The notes under the pieces were generated by a model. It was not told the DNA's origin. It searched no databases and saw only the letters and a program-made list of their open reading frames with translations. From assembly GCA_052390275.1 (NCBI GenBank), contig JBQTHD010000040.1:1-64000 (forward strand): a stretch of DNA of 64,000 bases, given 5' to 3'. Of the stretch, positions 35,890 to 44,469 are shown piece after piece. Each line of letters begins with the position of its first letter. Position 1 is the first letter of the stretch. The position numbers were made by a program, and so were the translations under genes. Source of the stretch: JBQTHD01 sp052390275 (GTDB lineage: Bacteria > Actinomycetota > Acidimicrobiia > Acidimicrobiales > AC-14).

Positions 35890-35941
35890 CAGTTCGTCGC
35901 CTTCACTTGCAAACCACCCTCCGCCAAGAAGTCCCTTCCAC

Positions 35942-36868
35942 TTAGAAGTACCCCTCCCGCTTGCGATCCTCCATGGCCGCCTCCGAGACGGTGTCGTCGG
36001 CCCGGGTGGCGCCCCGCTCAGTGATTCGGCTGGCCGCCACCTCGGCGATGATGGTTTCGAGGTCGGCCGCGCTCGACTCCACCGCCCCGGTGCAGGACAT
36101 GTCCCCAACGGTGCGGTATCTGACTGTCATCTCCACCGCCTCCTCGCCGGCCATCAGTTCGAGGAAGGGCCCGGTGGACAACAGCATGCCGTCCCGGCTG
36201 AAGACCTCGCGGCGGTGGGAAAAATAGATGGAGGGGATCTCCAGCTCCTCGCGGGCCAAATACTGCCAAACGTCCAACTCGGTCCAATTGGAAATGGGGA
36301 AGGCCCGAATGTGCTCGCCTCGGCGAATCCGCCCGTTGTAGAGCCGCCACAGCTCGGGACGCTGGTTCTTGGGGTCCCACTGGCCGAATTCGTCGCGAAA
36401 ACTGAAGACCCGCTCTTTGGCCCGGGCCTTCTCCTCGTCGCGGCGGGCCCCGCCGAAGCAGGAATCGAACGAATGCTCGGCGATGGCGTCGAGCAAGGTG
36501 GTGGTCTGGAGCCGATTTCGTGACGCCCGGGGACCTTTCTCCTCGACCGCCCGACCGGTGTCGATGGATTGCTGCACGCTGGCCACGATGAGCCGCTCCC
36601 CCAACTCGGCCACCTTGCGGTCCCGGAACTCGATGACCTCGGGAAAGTTGTGGCCTGTATCGACGTGCATCACCGGGAACGGGAATTTGCCGGGCCGGAA
36701 GGCCTTCTCGGCCAGCCGCAACAGGATGATGGAGTCCTTGCCCCCGCTGAAGAGGAGGACCGGTCTCTCGAACTCGGCGGCCACCTCCCGCATGATGAAG
36801 ATGGCCTCGGCTTCGAGTTCGTCGAGATGCGACAACTCATAGGGTCGGGCAGGAGAAGTGGCCACCAC
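35942..36868 (-). CDS. cysD: Sulfate adenylyltransferase subunit 2
   Basis: A 308-residue PP-loop ATPase that adenylates sulfate to APS. Markers: LSHLDELEAEAIFIMREVAAEF, the PP-loop LLFSGGKDSIILLRLA, VMHVDTGHNFPEVIEFRD, FGGARRDEEKARAKERVFSFR, and FPISNWTELDVWQYL. The end LEDRKREGYF-like tail is intact. It begins at GTG 36868 or GTG 36865 and heads the operon with cysN and cysQ. Confidence 0.97.
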   Translation of the reverse strand: MVATSPARPYELSHLDELEAEAIFIMREVAAEFERPVLLFSGGKDSIILLRLAEKAFRPGKFPFPVMHVDTGHNFPEVIEFRDRKVAELGERLIVASVQQSIDTGRAVEEKGPRASRNRLQTTTLLDAIAEHSFDSCFGGARRDEEKARAKERVFSFRDEFGQWDPKNQRPELWRLYNGRIRRGEHIRAFPISNWTELDVWQYLAREELEIPSIYFSHRREVFSRDGMLLSTGPFLELMAGEEAVEMTVRYRTVGDMSCTGAVESSAADLETIIAEVAASRITERGATRADDTVSEAAMEDRKREGYF

Positions 36869-37007
36869 CGGGCAGGCTACCTGCCGAGGCGGGTGGGCCT
36901 CTCGCCCTCAGGCGATGGGCGTGCCTGCCGGGAGGATTCACCGGTGACCCGACAAACGGTGCGCGGCGGTGCGCCGGTGACCGATTCGGTCGTACAGTCT
37001 GGGCGCA

Positions 37008-37913
37008 ATGGGATGGTGTTACGAGTTCGCGGCGCAGATCCACGACGAGTGCTCGAGCCCCATGGTGGCCTCGTCGGCTTCCTGCTCCTGCACCACCTGC
37101 GGAACAGTTTGTACTGGTCGCTTTAGCTCATGCAGCGACGTCTGGGCTCGGGGTCCGCAGGAGGTCGGTTTGGTCTGCGCCCCCGTCATTCCCAACCCGG
37201 CCGGGCCTGGCACCATCGGCCGGGGACGTCCCGGTAGTGCGGTCCGGGGTCCGGTCAACCGCAGCGCCCTAGCCTCGCTGTCGCCCGAGTTGGCCGACAG
37301 CTCTCTGGCGGGCGCCCTGGTGCCGGACCGGTCCGCCAACGGCAGGTCGGTCAACGGTGCTGCGGGCAACGGTGCTGCGGGCAACGGTGCTGCTCTCAAT
37401 GGCGGCGCGGCCAACGGCGTGCGAGCGTGGGCCGGGGACGCGGAGTTCACTGGCAACGGCCATGGTCTCGGCAGCGGCCCGGTGCCAGCGGCAGATCCCG
37501 ACCGCGAAGCGGCGACTCGCGCTTTAGGTCTCGCCATAAGGGCATTCGACGAACGGCTGGAGCAGTTGGAAGCCCGCGTGGGGGCGATGGAGGCCATCGG
37601 CGCCCTTGTCCAGGCCCTGCGCGAGACCGTTATCAACGAGTTGAAGCGCATGGCTTCCCACGTGGATCAGGCCAGTAGCGCGGTGGCCCACCACGATGGA
37701 CGCTTGGCCGCCCTCGAGGCCCGCACCGGTGCCCTGGGCACCATCCCTTCCCGTATGGACTCCCTCAGCCGGGAGGTTTTCGATCTTCGCCGAGGCGGGG
37801 ATGTCAGGGCCCGGGTCGATGAACTCGGAACGGCCCTGGACGGCTCGGCCGGGGTCCTGTCGCGGATCGAAGCCCTGGAGGCGGCCCGAGGAGCCCTGCT
37901 CGACAGTTCATGA
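37008..37913 (+). CDS. Unknown protein with Cys-rich start and coiled-coil end
   Basis: A 301-residue protein not assigned to a family. Residues 1-40 hold about eight Cys, with CSCTTCGTVC as a dense cluster that could bind a metal. Residues ~60-165 are flexible, with a repeated NGAAG motif (three 15-bp DNA copies near 37366-37410). Residues ~170-300 are heptad-like helices (AFDERLEQLEARVGAMEAI, MDSLSREVFDLRRGGDVRARV). It could be a scaffold or polarity protein. It is divergent from cysD and ends inside an inverted repeat shared with the next gene. Confidence 0.65.
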   Translation: MGWCYEFAAQIHDECSSPMVASSASCSCTTCGTVCTGRFSSCSDVWARGPQEVGLVCAPVIPNPAGPGTIGRGRPGSAVRGPVNRSALASLSPELADSSLAGALVPDRSANGRSVNGAAGNGAAGNGAALNGGAANGVRAWAGDAEFTGNGHGLGSGPVPAADPDREAATRALGLAIRAFDERLEQLEARVGAMEAIGALVQALRETVINELKRMASHVDQASSAVAHHDGRLAALEARTGALGTIPSRMDSLSREVFDLRRGGDVRARVDELGTALDGSAGVLSRIEALEAARGALLDSS

Positions 37914-37925
37914 AGCTCATGAACT
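37905..37925. repeat. Perfect 9-bp inverted repeat at convergent gene ends
   Basis: AGTTCATGA and TCATGAACT flank a three-base centre (AGC). The repeat contains the stop of the plus-strand coiled-coil gene (37911-37913) and touches the stop of the minus-strand membrane gene (37925-37927). It could end transcription both ways or act as a protein site; it lacks a U-run. Confidence 0.7.
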
Positions 37926-38875
37926 CATGAAGGAGGGTGCTCTCGCACCGGAGGTCCGGAGCCCTCGGTAGTCCCCGGCCAGACCATTGATGCGGCCACC
38001 CACAGCGCGGTGAGGATGGCAAGGTCCATTCCGGCCACTGCCACCGCGGCAGTCGTGTCCTCCCGCAGGCCAGCCGCTCGCGATGCCACCAGTACAGCCA
38101 ACCCATGGGAGGCTCCGGCAGCGGCCACGAGCCACAAGGTGCCGCCCAGGTGTTCCAGAGGGCTGGTTCGAGCCACCCACCGGGCCACCGGTTCGGCGGC
38201 CAGCAGCCCCAGACAGGCCAGACCGCCGACGATGGAACTGGGCCGAGCCAACCCGTCGGCGGCGATCACCCAACACAACAGACCGGTCAGGGCCATGGCG
38301 CCCGGTCGTCCCAGGCGCAACAGGGGCCACGGGCACGATCCCAACGCCAGGACCGCCAGCACCGCGGCGGTGGCCAGTGCCCGCTCGGTGTCGGGCACGG
38401 TCAGATAAACCCCGGCGGCAGTGACGGCCAGAAGGACCGGGGCCAGCCCCTCGTGGCCCCAACGGTCGTCCACACTCGCCACCAGCGAACCCCCGACGAC
38501 GATGGCGCCGAGGATCACCCACGGCAGCCACTCCGCCTCGCCCACCTGGGCCAGTTGCGGATCGGCGGACACCAGCAAGGCTCCGGGAAGGGCCATCACC
38601 GGCGTGGCCAGCCGGGCCGCCGGCCATGACTGGCCCGCCCACCCGGCCGCCCCCAGCAGCGCCACGCCAACCAGAACGGCGCTCCCGGGGCCGGACTTGG
38701 TCCCCAGCGCGACCAGTATCGCCACAACCGCCACCGGGCCGCCCAGAGGGACCGGCTGGCGGCGATGGCCTGCCGTCGCCGCCGCCACCAGCGCCAATCC
38801 CAGACCCACCGCGCCAACCCCCAGGCCCGAGACCAACTCCCGCGACGAGATGAACGAAACCATCCAGGGCGGCAT
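37925..38875 (-). CDS. Multi-pass membrane protein of unknown function
   Basis: A 316-residue, very hydrophobic protein with about nine or ten membrane segments and few charged residues (e.g. GVGAVGLGLALVAAATAG, VLLAVTAAGVYLTVP, LLAAEPVARWVART). No family motif is recognised. An overlapping reading in another frame (37917-38894) is compositionally Gly/Arg rich and is a shadow. Neighbours are a coiled-coil protein (convergent) and a sugar aminotransferase (same strand, ~110 bases apart). Confidence 0.6.
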   Translation of the reverse strand: MPPWMVSFISSRELVSGLGVGAVGLGLALVAAATAGHRRQPVPLGGPVAVVAILVALGTKSGPGSAVLVGVALLGAAGWAGQSWPAARLATPVMALPGALLVSADPQLAQVGEAEWLPWVILGAIVVGGSLVASVDDRWGHEGLAPVLLAVTAAGVYLTVPDTERALATAAVLAVLALGSCPWPLLRLGRPGAMALTGLLCWVIAADGLARPSSIVGGLACLGLLAAEPVARWVARTSPLEHLGGTLWLVAAAGASHGLAVLVASRAAGLREDTTAAVAVAGMDLAILTALWVAASMVWPGTTEGSGPPVREHPPS

Positions 38876-38983
38876 CAGGGCCCGGCCCGGACATTCCCGC
38901 CAGGTTTCGGAGTGTTCGGGCCGCCGGTCCGCCTCCGGGTCATCACGCCCAAGAGGGTGATTCGACCAGACCCGCGGCTTGGA

Positions 38984-40189
38984 CTACTTCCCCAGAACCG
39001 CAACAACGGCGGGAGCGTTCTCGTGCAGGCGGTCGAGCACGCCGATCACATCCTCCACCGATTCCGGGGCCAACGAACCGAACATGGGAAGGCTGACCAC
39101 CCGGGAGGCGGCCCGATCGGTCACCGGCAGAGGCGGGCCACCCAGTCCTGCGTAAGCCTGCTGGCGATGGACGGGCGGCGAGAAATAGCAGCGGGTCTGA
39201 ATGCCCTCGGCAGTCAGGGCGGCGACCAGGCTGTCCCGGTCCATGCCGAAGGCCACGGGGTCGACGTCGATGGTGAAGTCCTTGTAGGTCGAGAGGTCGC
39301 CGGCCTCGACCACCTGGGGGGACAGCCCGCCAATGGTGGCAAGACCCCGGGTGTAGAGCGCAGCGAGGGATCGCCGACGGGCCAGGTGGTCGTCGAGAAC
39401 GTCCAGAGAGGACAGGGCCACCGCTGCGTGCAATTCCGACATCCGGGCGTTGAGGCCCACGAACCGGGTGTCGTAGTCGCCGGGGTTCGCGTAATCCCGA
39501 CCCAGGCGTACCGCCTCGGCCACATCGTCGCGATCGGTGGCGACAACCCCTCCTTCGCCCGCCACCACCACCTTGGTCGGGCTCAGGCTGTAGACTGATG
39601 CGTCCCCGAATCCGCCGGTGGGGCGGCCCTGGCGCACGGCGCCGAAGGCATGGGCGGCGTCGAAAACCAGGGCTGCGCCCGCGTCGGCCGCCACCTTCTC
39701 CAACTGTTCAGCTCGGCATGGGGCCCCGAACACGTGGGTGGCCATGATGGCTCCCGCGCCCTCGGCTTGGCGTGCGGCGTCAGCGGGATCCACCTGAAAA
39801 GTGGCGGGGTCGCACTCGACGAAGCGGGGGCGGGCGTTGTTCCAGGCCACCGCGTGACCCGAGGCGGAGAAGGTGAAGCTGGGCAGTACCACCGGAGTCC
39901 GGGTGCCCAGCGCCGGCGCCGGGCCGCTGGGAGCCAGCAGTGCCCGAAGGCTGAGCATCAGGCCGGCCGTGCAGGAACTCACGGCCACGGCGTGGCGCGA
40001 CCCCAGGCGTTGGGCGGCGGCGGACTCGAACTCGGCCACCAGGGTCGAGTTGGTGAGCATTCCCGCCTCCCAGGACGGGCGCAGGCGTTCGACCATGGTT
40101 TCGAGCGCCGGGGTGAAAGGCCGGGCGATGGGGAGCCGCTCGGGGAACGTGGCGGGGCCGCCCAAGATGGCGGGACGCGGCATGTACAA
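38984..40189 (-). CDS. DegT/DnrJ/EryC1/StrS-family sugar aminotransferase
   Basis: A 401-residue PLP enzyme that converts keto-sugar nucleotides to amino sugars for surface glycans or antibiotics. Family features are MLTNSTLVAEFESAAAQRLGSRHAVAVSSCTAGL, VVLPSFTFSASGHAVAWNN, AALVFDAAHAFGA and the PLP lysine in VYSLSPTKVVVAGEGGVV, then NARMSELHAAVAL. The final third fits the fold, with QTRCYFSPPVHRQQAY near the active site. It is divergent from the glycosyltransferase gene. Confidence 0.93.
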   Translation of the reverse strand: MYMPRPAILGGPATFPERLPIARPFTPALETMVERLRPSWEAGMLTNSTLVAEFESAAAQRLGSRHAVAVSSCTAGLMLSLRALLAPSGPAPALGTRTPVVLPSFTFSASGHAVAWNNARPRFVECDPATFQVDPADAARQAEGAGAIMATHVFGAPCRAEQLEKVAADAGAALVFDAAHAFGAVRQGRPTGGFGDASVYSLSPTKVVVAGEGGVVATDRDDVAEAVRLGRDYANPGDYDTRFVGLNARMSELHAAVALSSLDVLDDHLARRRSLAALYTRGLATIGGLSPQVVEAGDLSTYKDFTIDVDPVAFGMDRDSLVAALTAEGIQTRCYFSPPVHRQQAYAGLGGPPLPVTDRAASRVVSLPMFGSLAPESVEDVIGVLDRLHENAPAVVAVLGK

Positions 40190-40335
40190 AGACCTTTCCT
40201 CGGGAAATCCCGAGTCTACGGGCCCGGCCCCGCCAGCCCGACGATGCCCAGCCCTGGCCGGGAACGAACGAGAGGTTCCGACCCACGCCCTGCCATGGCT
40301 TCACGGCCGCTCAAGCCCGGACGACCACGCCCTGG

Positions 40336-41490
40336 ATGAGGCCGATCAACCGGCCGGTAAAGTCCGACGCAGTGCGCGCCGTCGTCTCCTGCGTCGGTGA
40401 GAACCGGCCCGACTGGTTCCGACGCATGGAGAACCTGGTCCTGTCGGTTCGGTCCGGCACCGACTGGGTGGCCCGGGCTCCCATCGTTGTCAACGTGGTC
40501 ATCCATCCCGGCGGCCCGGCCTCAGGTGGCCCGGCGGCCCCCGAGGCACCCGATGCCGATTTCACCGCGGCCATGGCCCGCCTCGACGCCCGGGTGCGGG
40601 CGGTAGCTCCGGTCGATGCCCGGCGGCCGACCACCAACAAGCTGCGAATGTTCGAGTTGGTGGACGAGCCTGGAGCCGAGATCGACGTCCTGGTGGCGCT
40701 GGACTGCGACATGGTGGTGCGGGGGGATATCGGTGCGGCCGTCTCGGCCGAGCGGTTGCGAATGGTCCCGGCCGGTCGCGACATCCTGCCCGACGCCACC
40801 TGGAGGAAGCTTTTTGGGCTGCTCGGGCTTCCCCTGCCTCCCCGCCAGACGGTGATGGCCGTGACCGGTCAGCGGACCTACCCCTACTTCAACAGCGGCG
40901 TCATGCTCGTGCCGGCGGAGTTCTGTGCCGCCCTCCACCGGACCTGGCTGGACCATCTGACGTGGATGTTCGACACCGGCCTGGCCCAGGTCGGCCTGGA
41001 CCGCCTTCGAAAGGACCAGATCCCCCTGGCCACAGCCCTCGCCGCCGCCCGGCTGAGCGTCGATCCCCTCCCGGTGAACCTGAACCTGTCGGTCACCGCC
41101 GGGCGCTTTGCCAAGCCTTACCGCCAACAATGGGGGCCGCCCTTCATCCTGCACTACCACCGCCTCATCGACGAGCACGGTTTTCTTCTGGCGTCACCGA
41201 TCGAGCGCATCAACCCGCAGCTCGACGGCTTCAATCGCCTCCGGGCCCGCCACGTGGGTCTGCCCTACTCGGGGCTGACGCCGGTCAGCCGGGTGGCCGT
41301 GGCCCGGGCCCGCCTCAAGGACCTCCCCGTGGGTCGCCTGGCCAGGTCGGCCCGGCGTCGGGTCGCCTCGGCCCCCGGGCACGCCGGTGGCCCGTCGGCA
41401 GGCTCGCACACGGCTGGCGCCAGCCGCGGTGGCGTGTCTCCCGGCAATCCTCCTTACCCTGCCGCCACCGTGGGGGACCCGGGGGCATGA
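40336..41490 (+). CDS. Glycosyltransferase-like protein
   Basis: A 384-residue protein resembling GT-A-type glycosyltransferases of the nucleotide-diphospho-sugar fold. The core strand and metal site are VLVALDCDMVVRGDIG (DxD-like DCD). Later blocks are PYFNSGVMLVPAEF, LDHLTWMFDTG, and PPFILHYHRLIDEHGFL. The C-terminal ~80 residues are Arg/Ala/Gly rich and probably disordered. Either ATG 40336 or a GTG near 40372 could be the start. The stop overlaps the sulfotransferase start (ATGA), so the two are co-translated. Confidence 0.75.
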   Translation: MRPINRPVKSDAVRAVVSCVGENRPDWFRRMENLVLSVRSGTDWVARAPIVVNVVIHPGGPASGGPAAPEAPDADFTAAMARLDARVRAVAPVDARRPTTNKLRMFELVDEPGAEIDVLVALDCDMVVRGDIGAAVSAERLRMVPAGRDILPDATWRKLFGLLGLPLPPRQTVMAVTGQRTYPYFNSGVMLVPAEFCAALHRTWLDHLTWMFDTGLAQVGLDRLRKDQIPLATALAAARLSVDPLPVNLNLSVTAGRFAKPYRQQWGPPFILHYHRLIDEHGFLLASPIERINPQLDGFNRLRARHVGLPYSGLTPVSRVAVARARLKDLPVGRLARSARRRVASAPGHAGGPSAGSHTAGASRGGVSPGNPPYPAATVGDPGA

Positions 41491-42461
41491 AGTCGCCCCC
41501 GTTCGGAATGTTCGTCGGGTGCGGCCGATCGGGTACCACGCTGGTCCGGGCCATCTTCGATTCCCACAGCCAGTTGGCGGTTACTCACCACGCTCAGTTC
41601 CTGGTGTCGATGGGCCGGCGCCGCCGTTACTACGAGGGGCGCACCGGACTCGATACGGCCCGGTTCGTCACCGACCTGACGGCCAGCCATCGCTTCGCCC
41701 ACACCCAGTTGGATCCGGCCGAGATCCGTGCGGCGTTCACCCGGCCAGTGCCCGACCTGCCCACCGCCCTGCGTCAGGTGCTGGCCATGTACGCCGCCAG
41801 CCAGGGCAAACGCCGGTGGGCGGACAAGACTCCCGGCCACGTCACCCGGGTGGAACTGCTGGCGTCGATGTTCCCCGAGGCCCGATTCGTTCACATCATC
41901 CGGGACGGCCGCAACTCCTGGGTTGGGTATCGGGACCGGGGTTTCGGGCCCAAGACGGTCGCCGACGCCGCCTTCAACTGGCGGGGTCGGGTGGGCCGGG
42001 GGCGCCGGGCCGGCCTGGCGCTCGGGCCGGGGCGATATCTCGAAGTGCGCTACGAAGACCTCGTCAGCGACCCGGCGGGCGCTCTGGCCCCGGTTTGTCA
42101 GTTCCTGGATCTCGCGTTCGAGCCGGGGATGCTCGACTACCACCAGCGGGCCGAGACGGTGTTAGCCGGCCTGGCCCCCGCCGACCGCCAGGACTTCGAG
42201 AACCTGTTCCGACCCCTGACCAAGGGGATGAGGGACTGGCGGACAGAGATGAGTGGTTCCGAACAGGCCACCTTCGATGCCATCGCCGGTGATCTCTTGG
42301 GACAGCTCGGCTACGAACGATCCTCCACCGCCGCCGGTGCGGTGTCGGCCGCCTCCACGGTGGCCCAGGGCTGGCTCGGATGGCAGGCCCGCCGCGGCGC
42401 CTTCTGGGCCAACCGGTTGGGGACGTCCCTTGTTCGGGGTGGAACCGGCTCGGCCTCCTGA
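41487..42461 (+). CDS. Sulfotransferase
   Basis: A 324-residue PAPS-dependent sulfotransferase. The 5'-phosphosulfate-binding loop is FVGCGRSGTTLVRAIFDSH, and the 3'-phosphate-binding segment is RFVHIIRDGRNSWVGY. WADKTPGHV gives the usual K-T-P motif, and LEVRYEDLVSDP and PVCQFLDLAFEPGML follow. The acceptor is unknown. ATG 41487 overlaps the glycosyltransferase stop. It lies just upstream of the carboxysome operon, with about 180 bases between. CysD, CysN and CysQ, which feed and clean up PAPS, are a few kilobases away. Confidence 0.92.
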   Translation: MKSPPFGMFVGCGRSGTTLVRAIFDSHSQLAVTHHAQFLVSMGRRRRYYEGRTGLDTARFVTDLTASHRFAHTQLDPAEIRAAFTRPVPDLPTALRQVLAMYAASQGKRRWADKTPGHVTRVELLASMFPEARFVHIIRDGRNSWVGYRDRGFGPKTVADAAFNWRGRVGRGRRAGLALGPGRYLEVRYEDLVSDPAGALAPVCQFLDLAFEPGMLDYHQRAETVLAGLAPADRQDFENLFRPLTKGMRDWRTEMSGSEQATFDAIAGDLLGQLGYERSSTAAGAVSAASTVAQGWLGWQARRGAFWANRLGTSLVRGGTGSAS

Positions 42462-42642
42462 CTCGGTTCAGGGTTACTGATAGGTATAAACCTAAGATTT
42501 CGGCCTAAAACCAAGGCAATAATTCACTTTACTCTGATACCAGAGGGGCCTAAGGTTCGAATCAGCCATCCAGACAAGCGCCAGACTCCGTGGCGGGAGT
42601 CCGACACCGGGCCCAGATCGGGCCTCAGCCAAGGAGAACCGC
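42462..42642 (+). promoter_or_regulatory. Upstream region of the carboxysome operon
   Basis: An AT-richer gap ahead of cbbL and the likely promoter of the operon. It contains an inverted repeat TAGGT-ATAA-ACCTA (42481-42494) and the hexamer CCTAAG/A three times (42491, 42504, 42549). These could be binding sites of a LysR-type regulator such as CbbR, but no cbbR gene is in the window. AAGGAG (42632-42637) is the cbbL ribosome site. No -35/-10 boxes can be named with certainty. Confidence 0.55.
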
Positions 42643-44058
42643 ATGGCCGAGAAGACCTACCAGGCCGGTGTGAAGGATTACGCCAAGACCTACTGGACGC
42701 CGGATTACGTCCCGCTGGACACCGACCTTCTGGCGTGCTTCAAAGTCGTTGCCCAGGCCGGTGTGCCCCGAGAGGAAGCGGCCGCCGCGGTGGCCGCCGA
42801 GTCATCGACCGGCACCTGGACCACCGTGTGGACCGACCTGCTCACCGACCTCGACTACTACAAGGGTCGGTGCTACCGGATCGAGTCGGTGCCGGGAGAC
42901 GCGAGCGCCTTCTTCGCCTTCGTCGCCTACCCGATGGACCTGTTCGAAGAGGGCTCGGTCGTCAACGTTTTGACCTCGCTGGTGGGCAACGTCTTCGGTT
43001 TCAAGGCCGTGCGCAGCCTGCGCCTGGAGGACATTCGCTTCCCGGTCGCCTACGTCAAGACCTGCGGCGGCCCCCCCAACGGCATCCAGATGGAGCGCGA
43101 CCGCTTGAGCAAGTACGGGCGCGCCTTTCTGGGCTGCACGATCAAGCCCAAGCTCGGCCTGTCGGCCAAGAACTACGGCCGTGCCGTCTACGAGTGCCTC
43201 CGAGGCGGGCTCGACTTCACCAAGGACGACGAGAACATCAACAGCCAGCCGTTCATGCGCTGGAACCATCGCTTCGAGTTCGTGATGGAAGCGGTGCACA
43301 AGGCCGCGGCCGAGACGGGCGAACGCAAGGGCCACTACCTCAATGTCACCGCCGCCACGCCGGAGGACATGTACGAGCGGGCCGAGTTCGCCAAGTCGCT
43401 CGGCGCACCGATCATCATGCACGACTTCCTCACCGGCGGCTTCACCGCCAACACCGGTCTGGCGAACTGGTGTCGCAAGAACGGCATGCTGCTCCACATC
43501 CACCGGGCCATGCACGCCGTTATCGACCGCAACCCCATGCACGGCATTCACTTCCGGGTGCTGGCCAAGTGCCTGCGCCTGTCCGGGGGTGACCATCTCC
43601 ATGCCGGCACCGTGGTCGGCAAGCTCGAAGGCGACCGCCAGGCCACCCTCGGCTGGATCGACACCATGCGGGAGTCCTTCATCCCCGAGGACCGCAAACG
43701 CGGCATCTTCTTCGACCAGGACTGGTCATCGATGCCCGGCGTCATGCCCGTGGCCTCCGGAGGAATCCACGTCTGGCACATGCCGGCCCTGGTGGCCATC
43801 TTCGGCGACGACGCCTGCCTGCAGTTCGGCGGCGGCACGCTCGGCCACCCGTGGGGCAACGCCCCCGGCGCCCACGCCAACCGGGTGGCGCTCGAGGCCT
43901 GTGTGGAGGCACGAAACCAGGGCCGTCAGGTCGAACGTGAGGGCCGGGAGATCCTGACCGAGGCGGCCCGCCACAGCCCCGAACTGGCTATAGCGATGGA
44001 GACCTGGAAAGAGATCAAGTTCGAGTTCGACACCGTGGACAAGCTCGACGTCGCCTGA
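42643..44058 (+). CDS. cbbL: RuBisCO large subunit, form IA
   Basis: The 471-residue catalytic subunit that carboxylates RuBP, inside the carboxysome here. Active-site residues: Lys168 in LGCTIKPKLGLS, the carbamylated Lys194 in GGLDFTKDDENINSQ, His in HIHRAMHAVIDR, and loop-6 Lys327 in HAGTVVGKLEGDR. The N-terminal WTPDYVPLDTDLLACFK and WTDLLTDLDYYKGRCY match proteobacterial-type form IA that pairs with CsoS2. The downstream order is that of alpha-carboxysome operons. AAGGAG precedes the ATG by six bases. Confidence 0.98.
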   Translation: MAEKTYQAGVKDYAKTYWTPDYVPLDTDLLACFKVVAQAGVPREEAAAAVAAESSTGTWTTVWTDLLTDLDYYKGRCYRIESVPGDASAFFAFVAYPMDLFEEGSVVNVLTSLVGNVFGFKAVRSLRLEDIRFPVAYVKTCGGPPNGIQMERDRLSKYGRAFLGCTIKPKLGLSAKNYGRAVYECLRGGLDFTKDDENINSQPFMRWNHRFEFVMEAVHKAAAETGERKGHYLNVTAATPEDMYERAEFAKSLGAPIIMHDFLTGGFTANTGLANWCRKNGMLLHIHRAMHAVIDRNPMHGIHFRVLAKCLRLSGGDHLHAGTVVGKLEGDRQATLGWIDTMRESFIPEDRKRGIFFDQDWSSMPGVMPVASGGIHVWHMPALVAIFGDDACLQFGGGTLGHPWGNAPGAHANRVALEACVEARNQGRQVEREGREILTEAARHSPELAIAMETWKEIKFEFDTVDKLDVA

Positions 44059-44072
44059 ACAGCGGGCTGTTC
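44057..44072 (+). promoter_or_regulatory. Short hairpin after cbbL stop
   Basis: GAACAGC and GCTGTTC pair over a two-base centre, right on the cbbL stop (44056-44058). No T-run follows. It could protect the cbbL end of the message or tune cbbL to cbbS levels. The cbbS site AAGGAG lies about 40 bases on. Confidence 0.5.
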
Positions 44073-44126
44073 CCGTTACAGCCTTTCGGCTCCTCACCCT
44101 TTTGGCCCTCAAGGAGAGAACGAAAC

Positions 44127-44465
44127 ATGCACATTGAGCCCTATGGGCCCACCCAACGCCGTGGGGAGACCTTTTCCTATCTGCCGCCGATGACCCCCGA
44201 GCGGATGCGCCAGCAGATCGCGTACCTCATCGCGTCCGGCTGGAGCCCGGCCATCGAACACACCGAGCCCGAGAAGGCCCTGTCGAACTTCTGGTACCTG
44301 TGGGAACTCCCGCTCTTTGGCGAACGGTCGGTCGACAAGGTCCTCGCCGAGCTCGACGCCTGCCACCGCTCGAACCCCGGCCACCACGTTCGCCTCCTCG
44401 GCTACGACAACTACCTCCAGTCCCAGGGCACTTCCTTCATCGTCTACCGCGCTGGAGCCCGCTGA
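44127..44465 (+). CDS. cbbS: RuBisCO small subunit, form IA
   Basis: A 112-residue subunit that caps the large-subunit octamer. It shows RRGETFSYLPPMTPERMRQQIAYLIASGW, the WYLWELPLFG strand and LAELDACHRSNPGHHVRLLGYDNYLQSQG. The length fits form IA, and the sequence resembles the type that binds CsoS2 N-repeats. AAGGAG lies upstream. The stop is five bases before the csoS2 start. Confidence 0.98.
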   Translation: MHIEPYGPTQRRGETFSYLPPMTPERMRQQIAYLIASGWSPAIEHTEPEKALSNFWYLWELPLFGERSVDKVLAELDACHRSNPGHHVRLLGYDNYLQSQGTSFIVYRAGAR

Positions 44466-44469
44466 GAAA

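Noticed and set aside
36869..37007. Possible sulfur riboswitch before cysD
   Set aside because: I compared by eye with known SAM-type layouts and saw no convincing core; a covariance-model search would decide.
37917..38894. Long Gly/Arg-rich frame on the minus strand
   Set aside because: It is a frame shadow of the hydrophobic membrane protein at 37925-38875, which has natural membrane segments.
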